Below, in pieces: positions 17,966-28,252 of a DNA stretch of 64,000 nucleotides. Numbering within the stretch: the first letter of the stretch is position 1; each line of letters starts with the position of its first letter. The notes below the pieces were generated by a model that saw nothing but the letters and a program-made list of their open reading frames with translations, searched no databases and was not told the DNA's origin. A program made the translations under genes and the position numbers. The stretch comes from Hymenobacter mucosus (lineage in GTDB: Bacteria > Bacteroidota > Bacteroidia > Cytophagales > Hymenobacteraceae), in contig NZ_FZNS01000001.1 in NCBI RefSeq assembly GCF_900188255.1, forward strand, positions 186,001 to 250,000, written 5' to 3'.

Positions 17966-18010
17966 AACCGGGTCATTCTGACCCGGTGCGGCGGTCAGAA
18001 TAACCCGGTA
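17966..18010 (-). terminator. Hairpin after the thioredoxin gene
   Basis: ACCGGGTCATTCTGACC and GGTCAGAATAACCCGGT form a 17-bp stem with one mismatch. It lies about 50 bases past the stop of the thioredoxin-family gene and before the kdp promoter, so it should insulate the kdp operon from read-through. Confidence 0.7.
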
Positions 18011-18057
18011 TATGATCTTCAGCAACGCAGGAATGGTATCCGGCGCCAGTTATCGGC

Positions 18058-19188
18058 CTACTTGATGTATTTGGCCAGGGTAGCTTCCAGTTCGTTGCCT
18101 TTAAGGTTCGCGGCCACAATTTTGCCCGTGGGGTCAATCAGGTAGTTCTGCGGAATACCGCTCACGTAGTAGCTGCGTGCGGCCGCGTTTTCGAAGCCCT
18201 TCAGGTCCGATACCTGGGTCCAGGGTAGTTTGTCGTCTTGGATGGCTTGGACCCACTTGGCGCGGTCTTTCTCGCTGTCTAGCGACACACCTACTACCTC
18301 GAAGTTGTGGCCCTTGTACCGGCTATAGGCCTTGACAACGGTCGGATTTTCCTCGCGGCAGGGACCGCACCAAGAGGCCCAGAAGTCAACCAGCACGTAC
18401 TTGCCGCGGTAGTCGTGCAACGATACCGTTTTGCCCTCGGGAGTTTGCTGGGAGAAATCCGGGGCCTGGGCCCCAATGGCCACGGCTTTCAGGCCGCGTA
18501 CCAGCTCCCCGTATGTTCGGCCTTGGGGGCTGTTTTTAAGCGTAGGGCTCAAGGCCTCGTACAGCGGACCCACCACGGTATACTGCGGCAGGTCTCGCAT
18601 TTGCATATCTAGTAGTGCATGCAGGCTAACCCAAGAGGTAGGGTTGGCTTTGATAAAGGCATAATTGGCGGTGACATATTGCGTGGTCAACCCATCAAAT
18701 TGACGTTTTACTTGCTCGTTGAAAGCCGGGTCCTGCCGCTGCTGTACCGTCGCTTTCTGCACGTCGGCCCCAAGGGCCTGAATGTGGGCAAGAATTGGCT
18801 TTGTCGACTCATTCAGCCGCGCATAATCCGTGTTGACAGGGCCGCCTTTTATGGTAGCGTGGGCCAGTGAGTCGGGGCTGACAATTGATAGTGTGCCGGG
18901 CTCCAAAAATAGGTGGGCACGGTCTTTCATGGGATCAGATAAGCTCCCTAGACGACCCTTGGGCCGGAATATCAGGTCCGCCATGATAGGCGCGACGGTG
19001 GTCCCCTTCAGTTCAAACGTGCCATTTTTCAGCGTGGCCGAATCGGCTACTGCATTGTCCCGCAGCAGGTACACCTTGGCCGGGGCGTCGTGCTTGCCTA
19101 GGGTGCCTTTGACGGTAAAGTGCGTTGTTGTTTGGGCGTTGGCTAGCCACGGTGTTATTAACAGGAAGCCAAGTAGGTGCTTGTGCAT
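18058..19188 (-). CDS. TlpA/ResA-like thioredoxin-fold protein with DUF4369-type N-terminus
   Basis: The 376-residue product starts with a signal peptide (MHKHLLGFLLITPWLANAQ). The N-terminal 120 residues look like the DUF4369 beta-domain (GTLGKHDAPAKVYLLRDN). The C-terminal 140 residues form an AhpC/TlpA thioredoxin fold with active site WASWCGPCREENP and the cis-Pro region SGIPQNYLIDPTGKI. Such proteins act as periplasmic disulfide reductases and are abundant in Bacteroidota. The ATG at 19188 gives the signal peptide. It sits between the sigma-54 regulator and the kdp operon but has its own terminator; no direct link to potassium uptake is visible. Confidence 0.9.
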   Translation of the reverse strand: MHKHLLGFLLITPWLANAQTTTHFTVKGTLGKHDAPAKVYLLRDNAVADSATLKNGTFELKGTTVAPIMADLIFRPKGRLGSLSDPMKDRAHLFLEPGTLSIVSPDSLAHATIKGGPVNTDYARLNESTKPILAHIQALGADVQKATVQQRQDPAFNEQVKRQFDGLTTQYVTANYAFIKANPTSWVSLHALLDMQMRDLPQYTVVGPLYEALSPTLKNSPQGRTYGELVRGLKAVAIGAQAPDFSQQTPEGKTVSLHDYRGKYVLVDFWASWCGPCREENPTVVKAYSRYKGHNFEVVGVSLDSEKDRAKWVQAIQDDKLPWTQVSDLKGFENAAARSYYVSGIPQNYLIDPTGKIVAANLKGNELEATLAKYIK

Positions 19189-19323
19189 AGATAAGGGGCT
19201 AGTAGATATATTTCTCGGGCTTCCGTTTCCAGAAGCCGGCTTACGCAAGTAACAGATAATATCGTCTCTTTCAGCCGATAGTGCCCACTACACAAGAAAG
19301 TCCCTACTAGCACTCTTCCTCGC

Positions 19324-20676
19324 CTATAAGCCGTACTCTTGAATCTTGCGGTATAGAGTTTTGGTACCGATACCAAGCTGGCGGGCCGCTTCCATCTTGT
19401 TGCCGCCGGTTTCGTGGAGCACCTGCCGGATCTGTTGTTTCTCTAGCGTGCGGAGGCTGCGGTCAGAAGCTGCATCGGTGGCCGGGGTAGCGGATAAATA
19501 GTGAAACTCCGCGGGTAGGTCATCCACAGTCAGTAGGTCGCTATCAGCCAGGATAGCGGCGCGCTCCAACACGTTCTTCAGCTCGCGCACGTTGCCCCGC
19601 CAGTCGTAGCGTTGGAGCTGGTGCAGTGCTTCCGGCTCCAGCCCGCGCAGGCGCTTGCGCAGGCGGGCCGCAAAGTACTGCAAGAAGTAGTCGGCCAGCG
19701 GAGCAATGTCTTCGCGCCGTTCATTGAGGCCCGGTACCAGCACCGTAAACACGGAAAGGCGGTAGTAGAGGTCGGGGCGGAAGTGGTGGGAGGCGGCTTC
19801 GAGCTTGAGGTTGCGGTTGGTGGCGGCCACGATGCGCAGGTTGACGCTGGTGGGCTTAGTGTCGCCGAGCTTGGTAAACTGGCGGGTTTCGAGCACGCGC
19901 AGGAACTTGGCCTGCACGTTGAGTTCGAGCTCGCCGATTTCATCCAGGAACAGGGTGCCGCCGGTGGCTTCTTCCAGCAGGCCCTTCTTGTCGGCGAGGG
20001 CGCCGGTGAAGGCGCCTTTCTTGTAGCCGAAGAGTTCGGATTCGAGCAGGTCTTTGGGAAAGGCGGAGCAGTTGAGGGCCACGAAGGGCTTGTGCTGGCG
20101 GGCGCTGGCGTGGTGGATGGCCTGGGCGAAGAGTTCCTTGCCGGCGCCGGTGGGCCCTTCCAGCAGCACCGTGCTATCCGTTGGCGCTACTCGCTGAGCA
20201 AGCTTCTTGGCTTGGGCTAGCGCCGCTGAGTGCCCAATCATGCTCTCGAAGCTGTACTGGGCTCCAATCTTTTTTTCCAGGTCCGCTACCCGCTGTTGCA
20301 GGCGGGCCTTTTCGGCGGCGCGCTCCACCACTACCAGCAGCTGGTCATCGGAGTCGCCCTTGGTGAGGTAATCAAAGGCGCCGTCTTTCATGGCCCGTAC
20401 CCCATCAGGGATGGTGCCGTAGGCCGTCATCAGAATGACTTCGGCCAGGGGGGCAGCTTGTTTGTAGCGGGGAAGCAGGTCGAGGCCGTACCCATCGGGT
20501 AGCTTCACATCCGAGAGCAGCACCAGGACCTCCGCGGCGTGCTGACGCAGTAGTTCCAGGCCGCGGCTGGCATCGGGGGCTTGCAGCACGGCGTAGCCTT
20601 CGAGTTCTAGCACCCGCGCTAGTAGTTGCCGGAGGCTGGTTTCGTCATCAATAAGGAGGAGGGTTCCGGAAGGCAT
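19324..20676 (-). CDS. Sigma-54-dependent response regulator (NtrC family)
   Basis: This 450-residue protein has an N-terminal receiver domain with acidic pocket IDDE and phospho-acceptor Asp56 (LSDVKLPDG). It is followed by an AAA+ domain with Walker A GPTGAGKE (174-181), the sigma-54 contact loop GAFTGA (221-226) and Walker B LFLDEIGEL, and ends in a C-terminal Fis-type helix-turn-helix (MEAARQLGIGTKTLYRKI). It activates transcription only from -24/-12 promoters. Its position upstream of kdp, the absence of an OmpR-type kdpE, and the -24/-12 candidate at 17855-17871 suggest that it controls kdp together with the split KdpD system. That pairing is an inference. Confidence 0.92.
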   Translation of the reverse strand: MPSGTLLLIDDETSLRQLLARVLELEGYAVLQAPDASRGLELLRQHAAEVLVLLSDVKLPDGYGLDLLPRYKQAAPLAEVILMTAYGTIPDGVRAMKDGAFDYLTKGDSDDQLLVVVERAAEKARLQQRVADLEKKIGAQYSFESMIGHSAALAQAKKLAQRVAPTDSTVLLEGPTGAGKELFAQAIHHASARQHKPFVALNCSAFPKDLLESELFGYKKGAFTGALADKKGLLEEATGGTLFLDEIGELELNVQAKFLRVLETRQFTKLGDTKPTSVNLRIVAATNRNLKLEAASHHFRPDLYYRLSVFTVLVPGLNERREDIAPLADYFLQYFAARLRKRLRGLEPEALHQLQRYDWRGNVRELKNVLERAAILADSDLLTVDDLPAEFHYLSATPATDAASDRSLRTLEKQQIRQVLHETGGNKMEAARQLGIGTKTLYRKIQEYGL

Positions 20677-20740
20677 GGCGCAGCAGGGGAGTAGGAGCCG
20701 CAAAAGTCGCGGTTTTTCGCTGGCGTAGGGCGTGGGCCGG

Positions 20741-21196
20741 CTAGCTGGCTTTCAGCCGCGCGTCAAAGGGGTGGGGTTCAAGGCTTACCGTGCGCAACTG
20801 CTGATGATCGGGGTGGAGTGGGTTGAGCAGGTAGTTCCACTCGTTGGGGGCGTGGGCCGAGGGTACGCGCAATATCCAGAACTTGGCTTCATCAAGCCAG
20901 GCCCGGGCAATGGTTGCCAGTTCCGAAGGGTAGGGAATTTGCTGCCAGTTAGCGGGCAGGTCGGAGGCTAGAACCTGCTGGAAGGGAGTCGTGTCGGGTA
21001 CTTCTAGGGTGAGGGCGAAGTAGTTGCGTGGCAGCGTGGGCGAGTTGGCCAGCACCTCCAGCTTGGCTAGGGATAAATGCTCGGCAGTATACAGAATCTG
21101 GGTGCCCACTTTGTGCCAGCGTCCACCGTAGTACAGGCCACCTTGCCCGGAAGTATCAGAAATGTAGGGTGCCTTGCCCAAACGGTACAGCAGCAT
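20741..21196 (-). CDS. RES-domain toxin
   Basis: RES toxins degrade cellular NAD+ and are held in check by a partner Xre-type antitoxin. The 151-residue product begins MLLYRLGKAPYISDTSGQGG and continues LYYGGRWHKVG...ILYTAEHLSLAKLEVLAN, the conserved RES core with candidate active-site residues Arg5, Arg26, Tyr36 and Glu47; NEWNYLLNPLHPD closes the domain. The ATG at 21196 matches the usual N-terminus. The antitoxin gene ends 82 bases upstream, a wider gap than usual for this pair, but orientation and order (antitoxin first) are standard. Confidence 0.88.
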   Translation of the reverse strand: MLLYRLGKAPYISDTSGQGGLYYGGRWHKVGTQILYTAEHLSLAKLEVLANSPTLPRNYFALTLEVPDTTPFQQVLASDLPANWQQIPYPSELATIARAWLDEAKFWILRVPSAHAPNEWNYLLNPLHPDHQQLRTVSLEPHPFDARLKAS

Positions 21197-21278
21197 ACCA
21201 GCAGATAGGGAAAAAGAGGGCACAACGGCCCGGGCCCCGAAGTCCCCCCTGGCCTGTGCGCCCTGGCTTTCGTGCGTA

Positions 21279-21731
21279 TTATGAGAAGTGGCCGTACTGA
21301 ATGCGACCCAGTACGTCGTGCACTTGGTCGCGGCCAATGACGGAGTGGAGCAAGTGTTTGGGCTTTTGTCCACCCAAGGCCGGGATGGGCGAATTAAGCC
21401 AGAAGTGCAAATCCTCCTCGTCCTCGAACACTTCCATTCCTTTGGCTAACACGGCCGACAATTGAATTGCCTTTTCGCCCTCGTCGAGGGTGAGGGGGCG
21501 CTTGGTTTGCTCGCGCCGGGCCAAGGTGCTTTCCGACACGCCCAGTACTGCGCTCATTTCCTTGTTGGAAAAGCCAAGGTGGCGCTGTAGTACCCGCACC
21601 GATTGCACCGAAATCCCCTTAATGGCCACGGCCAGCAAGTCTAATTCATTGCTGACCATCTGGGGAATTACCGCTGAACCACCCATGAGGGCTACCATAC
21701 TGGCAACGGAAGTTTTGCGAACGACTGTCAT
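21279..21731 (-). CDS. Xre/MbcA/ParS-type antitoxin
   Basis: This 150-residue protein has a helix-turn-helix-like region (LQRHLGFSNKEMSAVLGVSESTLARREQ) followed by LTLDEGEKAIQLSAVLAKGMEVFEDEEDLHFWLNSPIPALGGQKP, the DUF2384-type toxin-binding domain in which xNxPxxALGGxxP is the family signature. The C-terminal tail (VHDVLGRIQYGHFS) is the part that normally enters the toxin active site. It precedes the RES gene and probably represses its own promoter through the dyad just upstream. Confidence 0.92.
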   Translation of the reverse strand: MTVVRKTSVASMVALMGGSAVIPQMVSNELDLLAVAIKGISVQSVRVLQRHLGFSNKEMSAVLGVSESTLARREQTKRPLTLDEGEKAIQLSAVLAKGMEVFEDEEDLHFWLNSPIPALGGQKPKHLLHSVIGRDQVHDVLGRIQYGHFS

Positions 21732-21732
21732 T

Positions 21733-21771
21733 TGCGTATTTTTAAACCGTCATTTGACGGCAATATACGCA
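21733..21771. promoter_or_regulatory. Nested inverted repeats, likely antitoxin operator
   Basis: CCGTCA (21747-21752) and TGACGG (21755-21760) form a tight dyad, flanked by TGCGTAT (21733-21739) and ATACGCA (21765-21771). The dyads begin right at the antitoxin start codon and lie in the 110-base gap shared with the divergent kptA gene. Antitoxins of this class bind such sites to autoregulate; binding here is inferred. Confidence 0.55.
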
Positions 21772-21841
21772 CGAACGGAAAATTCATTCCAAAAGATTCC
21801 TTTCTGCCTTCTTGCGGGGGGAACTTTCCTTGCCTTTACCC

Positions 21842-22402
21842 ATGGCCTACCTCGATCAAACACGCCTTAGTAAGTTTCTAAGCTTGCACTTGCGGCACAA
21901 CCCCAGCGGGCTAGGCCTGACGCTGGAAGAAGGGGGCTGGGTAGGAGTGGAGGCCCTGCTGGCCGGGTGCGCCACCCGCGGGGTGCATCTCACACGTGCC
22001 GAGTTGGAGCAACTGGTAGCGGCAGATGCCAAGCAACGCTACGCCTTTGATCCTACCGGAACTCGCATTCGGGCCCAGCAGGGGCATAGTGTGCCGGTAG
22101 CGTTGGGGCTGGCGCCCCTGGTGCCACCCGCCCTGCTATACCATGGTACCGTTGCCGCGGCGCTACCCGCTATTCAGCGCGAGGGCTTGCAAAAAATGCA
22201 GCGGCACCATGTGCATCTTTCATCTGATGCCGAAACCGCCCGCCGCGTGGGAAGTCGCCGGGGCAAGCCTGTTCTACTAACCATTGACGCCGCCCGGCTG
22301 CACGCGGCAGGGGGCATCTTTTATCAGTCGGGCAACGGGGTGTGGCTGACCGACCACGTGCCCTCAGCATACGTGGTCCTGCAACGTGAGGCCCCAGAGT
22401 AG
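21842..22402 (+). CDS. kptA: RNA 2'-phosphotransferase (KptA/Tpt1)
   Basis: KptA transfers an RNA 2'-phosphate to NAD+, giving ADP-ribose 1'',2''-cyclic phosphate and nicotinamide. The 186-residue product has the N-terminal winged-helix part with LSKFLSLHLRHNP (Arg18), then YHGT (His101), QRHHVHLSSD (Arg121) and GSRRGKPVLLTIDA, which together supply the Arg-His-Arg-Arg active site, plus VWLTDHVPSAYV at the end. Its role in bacteria without intron-splicing 2'-phosphates is unclear. It is divergent from the RES/Xre pair, another NAD+-consuming module. An upstream in-frame start exists, but MAYLDQTRLSKFLS is the family N-terminus. Confidence 0.92.
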   Translation: MAYLDQTRLSKFLSLHLRHNPSGLGLTLEEGGWVGVEALLAGCATRGVHLTRAELEQLVAADAKQRYAFDPTGTRIRAQQGHSVPVALGLAPLVPPALLYHGTVAAALPAIQREGLQKMQRHHVHLSSDAETARRVGSRRGKPVLLTIDAARLHAAGGIFYQSGNGVWLTDHVPSAYVVLQREAPE

Positions 22403-22425
22403 GCGTGCGGGTACGGGGGAGCTGT

Positions 22426-22433
22426 TACCTTTG
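22426..22433 (+). promoter_or_regulatory. -7 promoter element of the HD hydrolase gene
   Basis: TACCTTTG is a perfect TAnnTTTG match, 30 bases before the ATG at 22464. It implies that the HD gene has its own promoter and does not depend only on read-through from kptA. Confidence 0.5.
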
Positions 22434-22463
22434 CCAGTTCACCCATTTTCCGTGTTGCTACCT

Positions 22464-23132
22464 ATGCCTGACGCTCAACTCCTGATTGACCATACGGTCG
22501 AATTTGTTCGCGCAAAGTTTCTCCACGAAGGTTCCGGCCACGACTGGGAGCACATTCGGCGGGTGTGGCAGGTAGCGCGCGCCCTAGCCCAGCAAACGCC
22601 CCAGGCTGATCCGCTGGTAACGGAACTGGGCGCCTTACTACACGACGTGGCCGACTGGAAGTTTCATGGGGGAGACGAAGAAGCCGGCCCCCGGGCCGCC
22701 CGCCAGTGGCTGCAGGCGCAGCACGCCCCGGAGGCCGTCATTCAGCGGGTTGAAGCCATCATCCGCGAAATTAGCTTTAAGGGACTGGGAGTGGCCACGC
22801 CCATGAGCACCGTCGAAGGAGAACTGGTGCAGGATGCCGACCGTCTTGATGCTATTGGGGCCATTGGGGTGGCCCGCGCCTTTGCCTACGGCGGCCACAA
22901 GGGACGCCCCCTGCACGATCCTAACGTAGCGCCCATTGAGCACGCTTCTTTTGAAAGCTACAAGCAGAACACGGCTCCTACCATCAACCACTTCTACGAG
23001 AAGCTGCTGCACCTGCGGGAGCGGCTGAACACGCCCGCTGCCCGCCGGGTGGCCGAGGAGCGCCACCATTTTATGGAACGCTTCCTGGCCCAGTTCCTGC
23101 GCGAGTGGGACAGCCAGGATGTATCAGCGTAA
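22464..23132 (+). CDS. HD-domain phosphohydrolase
   Basis: This 222-residue protein belongs to the YpgQ/YedJ-like HD hydrolases. It shows the metal-binding residues in order: HDWEHIRRVWQVA, the doublet LLHDVADWKFHGGDEEAG, and VQDADRLDAIGAIGVARAFAYGG. Family members hydrolyse nucleotides or pyrophosphate-type substrates; the substrate here cannot be read from sequence. The ATG at 22464 gives the conserved N-terminus. It lies 61 bases after kptA on the same strand. Confidence 0.88.
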   Translation: MPDAQLLIDHTVEFVRAKFLHEGSGHDWEHIRRVWQVARALAQQTPQADPLVTELGALLHDVADWKFHGGDEEAGPRAARQWLQAQHAPEAVIQRVEAIIREISFKGLGVATPMSTVEGELVQDADRLDAIGAIGVARAFAYGGHKGRPLHDPNVAPIEHASFESYKQNTAPTINHFYEKLLHLRERLNTPAARRVAEERHHFMERFLAQFLREWDSQDVSA

Positions 23133-23222
23133 TTGGGTCACCTCGTACTAAGCAGCCAGGGGCGGGGTGACCCAACGAGCCGACCCCGTACCCCCTCATT
23201 CCCCCTCTATCTTTCTACTTGC

Positions 23223-23465
23223 ATGAAAAGTTATTACCCGTTTTTGCGGTTGCTCACCCCGTTGGTTGTGCTGTTGCTCGTGGCCTCCTGCCGTTCCTGT
23301 CCCATGGAATCTTGCCACACCCGGAAGGTGCATTTTCACAACGGCACCAAGTACCGCGGCCAGCCTTTATTCAAGAAGCAAAACCCGGCCATCGGCGAAA
23401 AAATCAAGGTGCATAAGCAGGGCTCCGGCAAGCACAAAAACGACCGAAAGAAGACGCTGAAATAG
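23223..23465 (+). CDS. Small basic lipoprotein
   Basis: This 80-residue protein has a hydrophobic N-terminal segment ending in the lipobox VASC (LVVLLLVASCRSCP), so it should be lipidated and membrane-anchored. The mature part is short, rich in Lys/His/Cys (SCPMESCHTRKVHFHNG) and strongly basic at the C-terminus (GKHKNDRKKTLK). I do not recognise the family. It sits between the HD hydrolase and gyrA, all on the plus strand. Confidence 0.6.
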   Translation: MKSYYPFLRLLTPLVVLLLVASCRSCPMESCHTRKVHFHNGTKYRGQPLFKKQNPAIGEKIKVHKQGSGKHKNDRKKTLK

Positions 23466-23592
23466 GTCCCAAAGATGGCGCTAGATTAGGTAAAACGGCC
23501 TTTTTTGCCTATCTTGCAGTCTTAACGAAGTTCACTCTCACGGGCCCTTATGCCCCCGTTTTTTAGGGGGCCACGGCCACTTAGTTCTCCCT

Positions 23593-26172
<2,580 letters not shown>

Positions 26173-26178
26173 CTTGCG

Positions 26179-26207
26179 ACGGCAGAACTCCTCTTCGAGT
26201 TCTGCCG
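26179..26207 (+). terminator. gyrA terminator
   Basis: CGGCAGAACTC and GAGTTCTGCCG pair perfectly around a 6-base loop, directly after the gyrA stop codon, followed by TTTGCTTT. Confidence 0.75.
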
Positions 26208-26260
26208 TTTGCTTTACAATTCCTTTCACTCAACCTGCATAATTCTTCAGCAAACCTCCC

Positions 26261-27391
26261 ATGAAGAAGACCTTATTGACGCTCGTGGCTGCGGCCGCCC
26301 TACACACCGCTTCGGCCCAGAACTCAGCGGTAACCAACGCTGTTCTCTTTCAGCGCCAGGGTACGCTAGACAAAGCCCGTACGGAAATTGACAAGGCCAT
26401 TACGAACGAGAAAACCTCGGGTAAGGCAAAAACTTGGTACACGCGCGGCGAAATCTATGACGCCATGGTATCAAGCCCCATCTATAGCAAAGGCCTGACC
26501 GCCGGCGAGGGCACTACTACGGCCTTCCAATCTTACCAGAAAGCCATTGAGCTCGACGGTAAGGACGGCGAATTTGGCAAGCAAGCCGTGCAGAAGCTCG
26601 ATGGCCTGTATGGGTTGGCTCTGAACGCCGGCGTTGAAAGCTACAACGGCAAGAATTACGACGAAGCAATTAAGTCGTATAAAATGGCGCAGCAGATCCG
26701 CCCGCAGGATACGACTGCCTTGTTGTACGCAGCGTATGCTGCTGAAGCCAAGCAGGACTTTTCAACGGCCAAGGAAATGTATGGCAAGCTGCAGACCAAC
26801 AACTATAAGTCGCCGCAGATGTACACGCGACTGTTGCAAATGGCTCGGCAGGACAAGAATGATGCGGAGGCTATGAAAGTGTTGCAGCAGGCTCTGCAGG
26901 CGTACCCAACTAACAAAGGGTTTATGCTGGAGGAACTGAACATGTACATCAGCGCCGGCCGGGGCAAAGAAGCACTCGACAAGATTGACCGTGCAATTGC
27001 AGCAGATCCTACGAACTCCAACCTGTACGCAGTTAAGGGCTCTATCTTGGATCAGGACAAGCAGCCTGCCAAGGCGTTGGAAGCCTACAAGAAGGCGGTT
27101 GAAGTAGATCCGAACAACTTCGACGCGAACTTCAACTTAGGTGTATACAACTACAACAAGGCGGCTGACCTATATACCAAAGCGAGCAAGATGAGCTTGG
27201 CCGAATACAACAAGTCGGGCAAGAAGTATGAGGCTGATGGCAAGAAGTTCTTCCAGGAGTCGATTCCGTACTTCGAGAAGGCGCTACAGGCCCAGCCAGA
27301 TGACCGTGCTACCATTGCTTCCCTGCAGAAGGCTTACCTGCGGGTTGGTCGTGCTGCGGATTCAGAGCGGATGTCAGCCAAGATGAAGTAA
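26261..27391 (+). CDS. Secreted/periplasmic tetratricopeptide-repeat protein
   Basis: The 376-residue product has a signal peptide (MKKTLLTLVAAAALHTASAQ) and then is almost entirely TPR helices. Repeats such as GVESYNGKNYDEAIKSYKMAQQIRPQD, YAVKGSILDQDKQPAKALEAYKKAVEVDPNNFDANFNLG and SIPYFEKALQAQPDDRATIASLQKAYLRVGR can be picked out. TPR proteins serve as scaffolds for protein complexes, often at the envelope in this phylum. The partner is unknown. It follows gyrA after a terminator and is itself followed by a strong terminator. Confidence 0.85.
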   Translation: MKKTLLTLVAAAALHTASAQNSAVTNAVLFQRQGTLDKARTEIDKAITNEKTSGKAKTWYTRGEIYDAMVSSPIYSKGLTAGEGTTTAFQSYQKAIELDGKDGEFGKQAVQKLDGLYGLALNAGVESYNGKNYDEAIKSYKMAQQIRPQDTTALLYAAYAAEAKQDFSTAKEMYGKLQTNNYKSPQMYTRLLQMARQDKNDAEAMKVLQQALQAYPTNKGFMLEELNMYISAGRGKEALDKIDRAIAADPTNSNLYAVKGSILDQDKQPAKALEAYKKAVEVDPNNFDANFNLGVYNYNKAADLYTKASKMSLAEYNKSGKKYEADGKKFFQESIPYFEKALQAQPDDRATIASLQKAYLRVGRAADSERMSAKMK

Positions 27392-27427
27392 GCAGTTGCG
27401 AGCCTGCCACAAGGTAGGGGAGCTATA

Positions 27428-27472
27428 AAAAAGCAGCCCGGAAGATCTTATTGTTCTTTCGGGCTGCTTTTT
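27428..27472 (+). terminator. Terminator of the TPR gene
   Basis: AAAAAGCAGCCCG (27428-27440) and CGGGCTGCTTTTT (27460-27472) form a perfect 13-bp stem ending in a T run, 37 bases after the stop codon. Confidence 0.9.
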
Positions 27473-28108
27473 AAAAACGCTACTTAACATAATATAAATT
27501 ATAAGACAAAAGGGCATCTGCTAGTGCAGGCACTTTGCCAGTGATATCTTAGGCTCGCTCACTACTTAAAGGATATCAACTATTCAACTATTGCTAGTTC
27601 GCGCATGTAGTTAATCTCCTATCAAAACTGGGACCTTATAACTTGGACTCCATATCGGTTTGTTGACAACACCTTAGCTGATCTATACAAGTGGCCCATG
27701 CAATAAGTCGTGTGGCGGATTTTAGAGCAAGTACTTAATCGGGTAGAAAAATGAGACTAGTAAAGAGACGTAACTCTAACGCCATCGTACCTAACGTCAC
27801 CATACATCCGGATACAATGATAAAACCAAGAGTTGGTTACGTGACTGATTGTTGAGCCACTCCACTCCTCTTCAATTTAAAAGAACTGAGACGCCCCTTA
27901 AAAAGCTTTTACAGTCCTTCTGAGCATAGCGCTTTGATTCGAAGCAATGAGATGTAGAAAATATTCCTAAGCTACTAGAGCGTAAAATTCGGTGGATGTA
28001 TATGCCTGCTAACATACCCTACCGGGCAAGCCCAGACGATGAAGGGTAAATAGTATATGGATAGGCAGTATAAAGGATAAATACAGGGTTAACACACATG
28101 AACATATT
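27473..28108. other. AT-rich intergenic stretch without recognisable genes
   Basis: About 640 bases with visibly lower GC than the flanking genes. I find no credible coding frame; the longest plus-strand candidate starting with ATG (27751-27855) has no recognisable features. No tRNA or known riboswitch could be seen. The compositional break starts immediately after the TPR terminator and continues into the repeat-bearing leader of the orphan gene at 28253. Confidence 0.6.
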
Positions 28109-28182
28109 AAAAGTAATAAAAAGCACAAAAAAGTTAGAGAAAGTAATACTTATTTATACTTTATACTACTTTTTATTACTTT
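28109..28182. repeat. AAAGTAATA repeat cluster upstream of the orphan gene
   Basis: AAAGTAATA occurs twice in direct orientation (28110-28118 and 28140-28148, 30 bases apart) and once inverted as TATTACTTT (28174-28182). The outer copies extend to a 14-bp perfect inverted repeat, AAAGTAATAAAAAG (28110-28123) and CTTTTTATTACTTT (28169-28182). A tandem TTATACT (28154-28160, 28161-28167) lies inside. Spacing close to three helical turns suggests regulator binding sites; a role as iterons is less likely without a replication gene. Confidence 0.5.
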
Positions 28183-28252
28183 AATAGTTGAATTTATTAC
28201 ATCTTTGTTTTTGTACCCACGTGTCACTTTATAATAACAAGCTCTTACCCTC

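Noticed and set aside
19612..20220. Plus-strand frame of about 200 codons opposite the sigma-54 regulator
   Set aside because: Gly/Glu/Val-rich shadow of the AAA+ domain codons; no start signal and no homology by eye.
28109..28182. Plasmid-type iterons or a replication origin
   Set aside because: Only three short copies, no DnaA-box cluster, and the downstream gene does not look like a replication initiator.
27473..28252. CRISPR array in the AT-rich gap
   Set aside because: The repeats are too short, too few and irregular, and no cas genes are present.
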